NCBI GenBank assembly: GCA_021805275.1
Contig: JAJZFQ010000255.1
Coordinates: 1 to 47,685 of the forward strand
Direction: 5' to 3'
Source: Pseudomonadota bacterium
Lineage (GTDB): Bacteria > Pseudomonadota > Gammaproteobacteria > Steroidobacterales > Steroidobacteraceae
DNA length: 47,685 bases
A program made the position numbers and the translations under genes. The stretch's first letter is position 1, and each line of letters begins with the position of its first letter. Shown here piece after piece: positions 8,676 through 15,521 of the stretch. The notes beneath the pieces were generated by a model. The model saw nothing but the letters and a program-made list of their open reading frames with translations, ran no database searches and had not been told where the DNA came from.

Positions 8676-9613
8676 CGCCGCGGCTCAGCGCCGAGAGTGC
8701 GCGTCGAGACACCGTGCGCCACGGCCGCGTTCAGGGCGCGGGTCTCGGCCAGCATCCACGACTGGTAGTGATAGCCGGGCTGAGGCATGGTCTCGTAGAC
8801 CCCCACGACCGGGATGTGCTGCGCGATCGCGAGCTGCAGGAACGAGGCGGTGAGCGGATCGGTCACCTGCTGGTTGTAGATGAGCACCTTGACCTTCCGC
8901 CGGCGCAGCAGCGCCCGCATCGTCGCCACGTCCTGCGGCGCCGGATCGGTGCCATTCATGACGGCGAGCTGCAGCGCGAGTGGCGTCAGATTGCGCCAGT
9001 CCGCCGCCTCGAGCAGCGCGTTGGCGACCGGCTCGACGACCGCCACGGGCGTGTCTGGGTACCGGCTGCGCAGCGCGGCGAGCGCCGCCTTCCACGGGTC
9101 GAGCGACGCAGCGAAGCGCTGTGCATTGGCGCGAAAAATTGCCGCGTGAGGCGGGTCCAGCGCGGCGAACGCCTGCGCGGCGGCCTGCGCCACCGCGGGC
9201 ATGGTTCGCGGGTCGTACCAGAGGTGCGGATTAACCGTGTCGCGGGGCAAGGCGAGTAACGCGCGCACGTCGATGACCTGGCGGTGAGGATTCGGCGCCG
9301 CGGCCATGATGCGCTGGATCCACGCATCGTAGCCGAGCCCGTTCATGACGACGACCGAGGCGCCGGCGACCTCGCGCGCGACCCGGGGACTGGCCTCGAA
9401 GGAGTGTGGATCGGTGTTGGGATTATTGAGGATCGCGCGCACCGTGACGTACGGTCCGCCCACCTGGGCGAGCACATCGGCGTACTGGCTCTCGACGCCA
9501 ATCGCCACCGGCGTGAGGGACGCGTGCGGCTGGGCGCAGTCCGCGGCGAGCAGCGCCGCGAGCGCGGCCAGTACGAAACGCAACCGGCGCCGCGGACAAG
9601 TGAACGCTCCCAT
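8672..9613 (-). CDS. znuA: ZnuA-like metal-binding lipoprotein or periplasmic protein
   Basis: A 313-residue cluster A-I substrate-binding protein, first gene of the operon. The signal region is RRRLRFVLAALAALLAADCA; the Cys suggests lipidation, though the lipobox is imperfect. Metal ligands are expected in NPNTDPHSFEASP (first His) and NPHLWYDP (second His), with further motifs VAVVEPVANALL and NQQVTDPLTASF. The charged His-rich loop of classical ZnuA is missing, which is common in related Zn/Mn proteins. No ribosome binding site precedes the ATG; a -10-like TATCAT would place transcription start at or next to the ATG, so the mRNA may be leaderless. Confidence 0.87.
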   Translation of the reverse strand: MGAFTCPRRRLRFVLAALAALLAADCAQPHASLTPVAIGVESQYADVLAQVGGPYVTVRAILNNPNTDPHSFEASPRVAREVAGASVVVMNGLGYDAWIQRIMAAAPNPHRQVIDVRALLALPRDTVNPHLWYDPRTMPAVAQAAAQAFAALDPPHAAIFRANAQRFAASLDPWKAALAALRSRYPDTPVAVVEPVANALLEAADWRNLTPLALQLAVMNGTDPAPQDVATMRALLRRRKVKVLIYNQQVTDPLTASFLQLAIAQHIPVVGVYETMPQPGYHYQSWMLAETRALNAAVAHGVSTRTLGAEPRR

Positions 9614-9619
9614 CTACAA

Positions 9620-9649
9620 ATGATACGTTGTATCAGTTGGCGCCGTCCA
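9620..9649 (-). promoter_or_regulatory. Candidate promoter with overlapping Zur-type operator for the metal operon
   Basis: TGATAC-gtt-GTATCA (9621-9635) is a perfect 6-bp inverted repeat with a 3-base centre. On the minus strand it covers TATCAT (9620-9625), a 5/6 match to a -10 box, preceded after 18 bases by TGGACG (9644-9649), a 4/6 match to -35. Initiation about 7 bases past the -10 would fall on the znuA ATG. A repressor on the palindrome would block RNA polymerase. The sequence is Zur-box-like in symmetry and AT content but is not the E. coli consensus. Confidence 0.55.
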
Positions 9650-9659
9650 GGCGTCGCCC

Positions 9660-10406
9660 TCAGTCGAGGCGCACTCCGCCGTTGACCCCGATGGTCTGCC
9701 CGGTGATGAATGCGTTGCCCACCACCATCAGCACCGCCTGGGCAACCTCCTCGGGTGTGCCCAGCCGGCCCACCGGTATGCGCCGGAAGGCCTCGGTGTG
9801 CAGGAGGGGTGCCGCCATGTCGGTTGCGATCGGACCGGGTGCGATGGCGTTGACCGTGACGCCCTCGGCGGCGAGGCGCGCCGCATAGCCGCGCGTGAGA
9901 CCCTCGAGGCCAGCCTTCGCGGCGTTGTAATGCACCCCGACCACACCGGGACCGCGCGCCGCCGCCGAGGAGATGTTCACGACCCGCCCGCGGCGCTGCG
10001 CGCGCAAGCTCGGCAGCGCCGCCTGTGTGCACAGGAACGCCGCCTTGAGATTGACCGCGATCGCCCGGTCGAACTCGACCTCATCGAGATCCTCGAGCCC
10101 GCGGGGAGTCGCCACACCCGCATTGTTGATGAGAATCTCGAGCGGACCGAGCTCGCGGGCCACCCGTGCCATCATCTCCGCCACGGCGCTGCGCACCGAG
10201 ACGTCCGCGACGATGACGATCGCGCGACGGCCCATCCCGCGCAGCGACGTGGCGAGTTCCTCAGCCTGCGCTGCGCTGCTGCGGCAATTGAGCGCGACGT
10301 CCGCTCCGGCCTGTCCGAGCGCGAGCGCGATCGCGCGGCCAATGCCGCGCGAGGCCCCGGTCACCAGTGCCACCCGGCCACTGAGATCGATGCTCTGGGA
10401 TGTCAT
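9660..10406 (-). CDS. Short-chain dehydrogenase/reductase (FabG-like)
   Basis: A 248-residue classical SDR. The NAD(P)-binding motif is VTGASRGIGRA, followed by ILINNAGVA. The catalytic Ser-Tyr-Lys set is in VVNISSAAARGPG and VHYNAAKAGLEG, and the substrate-side loop is NAIAPGPIATDMA. The C-terminus FITGQTIGVNGGVRLD is typical of FabG and related 3-oxoacyl or alcohol dehydrogenases. GAGGA precedes the ATG. It sits between the metal operon and a lipoprotein gene without fatty-acid genes nearby, so substrate and exact role are unknown. Confidence 0.88.
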   Translation of the reverse strand: MTSQSIDLSGRVALVTGASRGIGRAIALALGQAGADVALNCRSSAAQAEELATSLRGMGRRAIVIVADVSVRSAVAEMMARVARELGPLEILINNAGVATPRGLEDLDEVEFDRAIAVNLKAAFLCTQAALPSLRAQRRGRVVNISSAAARGPGVVGVHYNAAKAGLEGLTRGYAARLAAEGVTVNAIAPGPIATDMAAPLLHTEAFRRIPVGRLGTPEEVAQAVLMVVGNAFITGQTIGVNGGVRLD

Positions 10407-10550
10407 GGGCAGTCCTCATGATTCTGCGGCGATCGCCGCATGCGCGCCATTGTACGCGCGCAAGAGCATCGCTTGAGCTGCCGGCTGTGCAATGGTAGAA
10501 GCGCTCGCGGGCTCACCGCGCATGCCGCGCCCGGCCACTGAAGGAGAACC

Positions 10551-11192
10551 ATGACCTGCCGAACCGTTCTGCGCGAGCGCGCCTGCGCGGCGCTCTGCGC
10601 ACTCGCCCTCGGCGGCTGCGGCGCGGCCGGCCGCCCGGGGCGCCTCGACCCGGCTGCCGCGACGCTCTCGCCCCGCGCCCTCGCCTCGCTGTCGAACTAT
10701 CGGGCACGGCTGAGCAGCGGCGCCGGGCCGTACCGCATGACGATCCGCACCCAGGTGCACAGTCCGGAGAACTGGGCGGCCGAGAGCGGATTGACGGTGC
10801 TGCACATCGGTCCGACGAGCTACGTGCGCTTCGGGCAGCAGTGGTTCCCCCACCCGGATGCGCCACAGACCTACGCGCAGAACAACCTGCCGGCCTTCGC
10901 TCGGCAGTTCTTTGCCATGACGCGGGTGAGCGGCGCGCGGGTGCGCCGCGGTCCGCCGTGCCGCCAGGCCGGCCTCGCCGGTTACACTTGGACGGTGAGC
11001 GCCTCGGGCGGCACGTCGTTCGGGGCGAAACTCATCGCCTGCGTGGCCGATGCCAGCGGCGCGCTGCTGAAACTCGCGGTCACGGCAAGCAGCACCGCCA
11101 TGGCCGGGCAGTACGCGAGCGAGGTCTACGAGATCACCGCCGTGGGCGGCGTCGCGCCGTTTCAGGTGCCGGTGAACAGCGCCCGTAGCTGA
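10551..11192 (+). CDS. Predicted lipoprotein of unknown function
   Basis: A 213-residue exported protein. The N-terminus has a basic region and a short hydrophobic stretch ending in a lipobox (LALGGC, Cys near residue 23), so it is probably lipid-anchored. The rest contains GPYRMTIRTQVHSPENW, TSYVRFGQQWFPHP and GAKLIACVADASGALL, consistent with a beta-rich fold. No family is recognised with confidence. AAGGAGA lies just before the ATG. Two extra cysteines (PPCRQ and IACV) could form a disulfide in the periplasm. It is a single gene, convergent with the rhodanese. Confidence 0.7.
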   Translation: MTCRTVLRERACAALCALALGGCGAAGRPGRLDPAAATLSPRALASLSNYRARLSSGAGPYRMTIRTQVHSPENWAAESGLTVLHIGPTSYVRFGQQWFPHPDAPQTYAQNNLPAFARQFFAMTRVSGARVRRGPPCRQAGLAGYTWTVSASGGTSFGAKLIACVADASGALLKLAVTASSTAMAGQYASEVYEITAVGGVAPFQVPVNSARS

Positions 11193-11205
11193 GCCGCCGC
11201 GTGCC

Positions 11206-11595
11206 TCACGGGTGGCCGGTGCGCACGCGGCCGCTCGACGGATCGAGGCGCGTCACGGCAAGACCGGAGCTCTTCCACGCGGCGATGCCGCCGGTCAGAT
11301 GCGCCGCCTCGGGCAGACCGATCGCGAGCACCAGGCGGGCCGCCTGCGCCGAACGCCGGCCGGTGCCGCACTGAAACACGATTCGCTTGGCACCATCGAG
11401 CGGCAGACTGTGCGGATCGAATCCCGACAACGGGCACAGCAGCGCCCCGGGGATGCGCTCGGCCTCGAACTCCCCGGGCTCGCGCACGTCGATAAGTACG
11501 CCTCGGCGGGTGCGCAGCAGCTCGTGAACCTGTGCGGCGTCGAGCTCGTGCAGCGTGCCGTGCCCGCAGGCGTTGGTGTGCGAAGACTCTCTCAT
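11206..11595 (-). CDS. Single-domain rhodanese-like sulfurtransferase
   Basis: A cytoplasmic rhodanese domain of 129 residues that would carry a persulfide on its active-site cysteine. Family motifs are GVLIDVREPGEFEAERIPGA, the catalytic loop CGTGRRS and the closing LTGGIAAWK. The ATG at 11595 gives MRESSHTNACGH; a longer frame reaches 11631, but AAGGAG falls between the two and favours the shorter form. In a sulfur oxidiser it may trade sulfane sulfur in the cytoplasm. It is monocistronic, with an AT-rich region upstream. Confidence 0.88.
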   Translation of the reverse strand: MRESSHTNACGHGTLHELDAAQVHELLRTRRGVLIDVREPGEFEAERIPGALLCPLSGFDPHSLPLDGAKRIVFQCGTGRRSAQAARLVLAIGLPEAAHLTGGIAAWKSSGLAVTRLDPSSGRVRTGHP

Positions 11596-11654
11596 GAGCA
11601 GGGCGACTCCTTGCGGACTTGATGCGTTCAACCCGGCCGCGTGCGCAGCGCCGT

Positions 11655-11686
11655 GAGTATATCAATTTATTCTAATATATTGCGGC
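11655..11686 (-). promoter_or_regulatory. AT-rich promoter/operator region of the rhodanese gene
   Basis: A 30-base A/T block (TATATCAATTTATTCTAATATATTG) in very GC-rich DNA. On the coding strand it contains TATACT as a possible -10. The ATATTGC end is shared with the AT block ahead of soeA, suggesting, weakly, a common sulfur-responsive regulator. Confidence 0.4.
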
Positions 11687-11778
11687 CAACGCCCGGCAAG
11701 CCCGGGCACCGCTCCTGATCTTGCGTCCTCGCCCAATGGCGTTACCCTACCGCCTCCCGAGGACCCGAGGAGCCCGAG

Positions 11779-14700
11779 ATGCGACCAGCCGTTGCCACCG
11801 TGCGCGCACTCCGACCGGCACTCATCGGTGTGCTCTTCCTCGCCGCCGCGGCCCGCGGCGCTGCCTGCGCGGCCGATGGTGCGGCACGCACCGCTGCGCC
11901 CCTCGCCGACCCCGCCGCGCGGGTGAACGTCTTCGTCGGTACCTCGGGTACGGCCGTCGGTGGTCCGATCGACACCTTCCCGGGCGCGAGCCTGCCCTTC
12001 GGCATGATCCAGTGGAGTCCGGACACGCCCTCTGCACCGGCCGGCGGCGGTTACAACTACACCGATCACTCGCTCACGGGCTTCAGCCTGACGCACCTGA
12101 GCGGCCCGGGCTGCTCGGTCGCCGGCGACATCCGCATCTTGCCGACGAGCAGTGCGGTCCGCACGCCGGCGACCGCCGAGCAGCCGTTCTCGCATCGCGA
12201 CGAGCAGGCCGCGCCGGGCTGGTACGCCGTACGCCTGCGCCACGCCGGCATCAAGGTCGAGCTCGCCGTCACCCGCCGCAGCGGGCTCGGGCGCTTCACG
12301 TTTCCGGCCGACTCACACGCGCATCTGCTGTTCGACGTCGGCTCCAACCAGGCCGGTGTCACGGCCGCGCACTTCCAGCTCGACGGACCGCGGCAGGTGA
12401 GCGGCTCGGCCACCGGCGGCGCCTTCTGTGGTGCGCCGGACCAGTACACCGTGTACTTCGTGGCGCGCTTCAACCGGCCGGTGAGCGGTTCTGGTGCATG
12501 GCGCGGGACGGCGCTGATGCCGGGCGCGCGCCGCATCGATGGACTCAACACTGGCGGCTGGGTGAGCTTCGCCACCGACCGCCACCGCAGCGTGCAGGTC
12601 GAGGTCGCCCTCTCCTACGTGAGTCGCGCCGATGCGCTGGAGAACCTGCGCGCCGCGCCGGATCGCTGGCAGCTCGAGGCGATGCGCCGGCGGGCCACCG
12701 GCATCTGGAATGGGCTTCTGCGGCGCATCGAGGTGCGCGGCGGCACCCCCGCGCAGCAGGCGACTTTCTACACCGCGCTCTATCACACACTGCTCGCCCC
12801 CACGCTCTATAGTGACGTCAACGGTGAGTACCGCGGCTTCGACGACCAAGTGCACCACCTCGCCGCCGGTCACGCCGAGTACGCCAACTACTCGGGCTGG
12901 GATATCTATCGCACGGAAGTCCCGTTGATCGCGCTCATCGCCCCGCATCGGGTCAGCGACATGCTGCAGTCCCTGCTCGATGAGGGCGCGCAGGGTGGCT
13001 GGCTCGCGAAGTGGCCGCTCGCAAACGGCTACACCGGCGTGATGGGCGGGGATGCCGCCGACATCATCCTCGCCGGCGGCTGGGCGTTCGGCGCGCGCGC
13101 CTTCGATGGGCGCGAGGCGCTGCGCGAGATGCTCAAGGGCGCGACCGACACCCGCGACCCGCCCGGCCAGGGCTGGTACGTCGAGCGCCCGGGCCTCGCG
13201 CAGTATCTCAGGCGCGGCTACGTCGACGATGATCTGACGAACTCGGCCGCACCGGTGCCGAACGGCTCGTCCGAGACGCTCGAGTACGCCGCGGACGACT
13301 TCTCCATCGCGCGCTTCGCCGCCGAGAACGGCGTGATGCGCCAGGCCCGCACGTTCCTGCGCCGCTCGATGAACTGGCAGAACGTTTTCGATACGGCCAC
13401 CGGCTCGGTCTCGGCCCGCGATGCCGCCGGGGCGTTCGTCGCAACGCCGGTCAACTCGAACGGGCAGCGCGGCTTCCAGGAAGGCAACGCTGCGCAGTAC
13501 ACCTGGATGGTGCCGCAAGACCTCGGCGATCTCACCGCGGCGATGGGTGGGCGCGCGGCCGCGCGGCGCCGCCTGGATGCCTTCTTCACCCAGCTGAACG
13601 CCGGCCAGAGCGCCCCGTACGCCTGGCTCGGCAACGAGCCGAGCCTCGGCGCGCCGTGGGTTTACCTGGCCCTCGGGGCACCCTGGCGCACCGAGGAAGT
13701 GGTGCGCCGCGCGCTCGACACGCTCTACGCGGACACCCCGGCGGGCATTCCGGGCAACGACGATCTGGGCACGATGAGCGCCTGGTACGTCTGGTCGGCC
13801 ATCGGGCTGTATCCGCAGATCCCGGCGGTGCGTGGCCTTGCCATCGGCAGCCCCCTGTTCCCACACGTCACCGTCACCTCGCCGGGCGGCCTGACGCTCG
13901 ATATCGATGCACCGCGCGCAGCGGCCGATCGCCCCTACGTGCGCAGCCTCAGCATCGATGGTCGTGCGACGCAGCACACCTGGCTTGCGCTGCCGCTGCG
14001 CGGGACCGTGCGGCTGCACTTCGATCTCGGCCGCACCCCGAACCTCCTCTGGGGCACGGCCCGGCACGACGGGCCACCGTCGTTCTCAGCCGGCGCGCCG
14101 CACTTCCCGGCGGCGGTCGCCGTGCGCCTCGCACCCACCACCCGCCAGACGATCGTTCCGCCCGGCCAGCGGGCCGACGCAGCATTCACGGCGAGCCTGG
14201 CGGGGAGCGCCACAGCCGTCTCGCTGCACTGGCGGGCGCGGGCGCCGGCCGGCTGGCAGGTGCAGCCCGCTTCCGGTCGGCTCGAACTCGGCCCCGGAGC
14301 CACGCGCACGGTACGCCTTAGGATCGCGAGCGCAGCGCGCGTGGCGCCCGGCTATTACCACCTCGTGGTACATGCGCGCGCAGCCAACGGCGCGCTCCTA
14401 CCGGCCACGACACTCATCCTGCGCGCCGGCAAGGCGACGCAGCCGCTGGCGCTGCGTTACATCGCAAGCAGCGCCGACAATGCCATCGTTCCGCTCGACA
14501 CCGCGACGCTCGCCACTGGGCCCGAAATCAGCGTCGGCCAGAATCCCGCGGCGGTCGTGATCGACGCGGCCGGCCGGCGCGTGTACGTGGCGAACCAGGG
14601 CTCCAACACCGTGTCGGTCATCCAGGCGAGCAGCCAGCAAGTCATGGCGAGCGTCCCGGTGGGCAGCGCACCCGATGCGCTGGCGTTGAGCGTCGACGGA

Positions 14701-15333
14701 CGCACGCTGTGGGTCGCCAACGGGGGCAGCAACACCGTCGAGCCGGTGGATACGACCTCACTGAAACCCGGCGTGCCCATCGCGGTGGGCACCGCTCCGG
14801 CCGCCCTGGCGCTCTCGCCCCACGGGCACACGCTCTACGTCGCCAACCAGGGGTCCGACACGCTGACGGCGATCGACACCACAACCCGCAAGGTGCGTGC
14901 GGCGTTCCCGGCCGGTGCCGGACCGACCGGGATTGCCGTGAGCCCCGAGGGAGGCACGGTGTACGTGGCCGACACCCTTGCCAACCAGGTGCTGCCGATC
15001 ACGGCCGCCTCGGGTGCCTCCGGCACGCCCATCGCCACGGGGCTCTCACCGCGCCAGCTCGCGCTCTCGCCACGAGGCCACACGCTCTACGTCGCCGATC
15101 TGGCGCTCGACACGCTGAGCGTCATCGACACCGCAACGGGGAGGAACCGCCCGCCGATCCACCTCGGCGCCGGCCCGATCGCCGTCGCTTTCAGCCGGTC
15201 GGGCCTGCGCGCCTACGCGCTCTCGAGCCAGACCGGCCGTTGCGCGGTGATCGCACCGGCCACCGGGCGGGTTCTCGCCTCGATCCCGGTCGCGCCACTG
15301 CCGGTGGCGCTGTCCGCACGCAGCCCGCGCTGA
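11779..15333 (+). CDS. Secreted GH92 alpha-mannosidase-type glycosidase with NEW3-like and YVTN beta-propeller domains
   Basis: An 1184-residue secreted enzyme. Residues 1-31 are a signal peptide. Residues about 45-760 are glycoside hydrolase family 92, exo-alpha-mannosidases needing Ca2+: NVFVGT, DTFPGASLPFGMIQWSPDT, TGFSLTHLSGPGC and GWDIYRTEVPL are hallmark blocks. The general acid is expected at E568 (FQEGNAAQYTW) and the base in the GNDD pair D661/D662 (GNDDLGTMSAWYVWSAIGLY). Residues about 790-890 resemble a NEW3/immunoglobulin-like domain. Residues about 893-1184 are a YVTN-type beta-propeller with repeats such as GRRVYVANQGSNTVSVI and GHTLYVANQGSDTLTAI. The strong GAGGAG fits the ATG. 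GH92 is common in Bacteroidetes glycan loci; here no other carbohydrate genes are nearby. Confidence 0.92.
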   Translation: MRPAVATVRALRPALIGVLFLAAAARGAACAADGAARTAAPLADPAARVNVFVGTSGTAVGGPIDTFPGASLPFGMIQWSPDTPSAPAGGGYNYTDHSLTGFSLTHLSGPGCSVAGDIRILPTSSAVRTPATAEQPFSHRDEQAAPGWYAVRLRHAGIKVELAVTRRSGLGRFTFPADSHAHLLFDVGSNQAGVTAAHFQLDGPRQVSGSATGGAFCGAPDQYTVYFVARFNRPVSGSGAWRGTALMPGARRIDGLNTGGWVSFATDRHRSVQVEVALSYVSRADALENLRAAPDRWQLEAMRRRATGIWNGLLRRIEVRGGTPAQQATFYTALYHTLLAPTLYSDVNGEYRGFDDQVHHLAAGHAEYANYSGWDIYRTEVPLIALIAPHRVSDMLQSLLDEGAQGGWLAKWPLANGYTGVMGGDAADIILAGGWAFGARAFDGREALREMLKGATDTRDPPGQGWYVERPGLAQYLRRGYVDDDLTNSAAPVPNGSSETLEYAADDFSIARFAAENGVMRQARTFLRRSMNWQNVFDTATGSVSARDAAGAFVATPVNSNGQRGFQEGNAAQYTWMVPQDLGDLTAAMGGRAAARRRLDAFFTQLNAGQSAPYAWLGNEPSLGAPWVYLALGAPWRTEEVVRRALDTLYADTPAGIPGNDDLGTMSAWYVWSAIGLYPQIPAVRGLAIGSPLFPHVTVTSPGGLTLDIDAPRAAADRPYVRSLSIDGRATQHTWLALPLRGTVRLHFDLGRTPNLLWGTARHDGPPSFSAGAPHFPAAVAVRLAPTTRQTIVPPGQRADAAFTASLAGSATAVSLHWRARAPAGWQVQPASGRLELGPGATRTVRLRIASAARVAPGYYHLVVHARAANGALLPATTLILRAGKATQPLALRYIASSADNAIVPLDTATLATGPEISVGQNPAAVVIDAAGRRVYVANQGSNTVSVIQASSQQVMASVPVGSAPDALALSVDGRTLWVANGGSNTVEPVDTTSLKPGVPIAVGTAPAALALSPHGHTLYVANQGSDTLTAIDTTTRKVRAAFPAGAGPTGIAVSPEGGTVYVADTLANQVLPITAASGASGTPIATGLSPRQLALSPRGHTLYVADLALDTLSVIDTATGRNRPPIHLGAGPIAVAFSRSGLRAYALSSQTGRCAVIAPATGRVLASIPVAPLPVALSARSPR

Positions 15334-15360
15334 GGTCGGCTCGAGCTGAGGGTGCCGCCC

Positions 15361-15403
15361 AAATATATGCATATAATTTATATTGCTAGTTAAATATATG
15401 CAT
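15361..15403 (+). promoter_or_regulatory. AT-rich direct repeats upstream of soeABC
   Basis: The 12-base word AAATATATGCAT occurs at 15361-15372 and again at 15392-15403, 31 bases apart or about three DNA turns, so both lie on one face. Each contains the palindrome ATATGCAT-like core. The block sits 120-160 bases before soeA in otherwise GC-rich DNA and is a good candidate operator/promoter. Confidence 0.5.
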
Positions 15404-15521
15404 TTGTAGCATGGATTCATTCTGCGCATGATGCGACGCCGGCCCCGATACTGCGGGGCTGGCCGTACGGAATGAGCCCGCCGGACGGACGGCTGCGCGG
15501 GAGCGCCGAGGGAGGTAGTCA

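Noticed and set aside
12313..14067. 584-residue minus-strand open frame
   Set aside because: Antisense to the GH92 gene; long open antisense frames are expected in GC-rich coding DNA.
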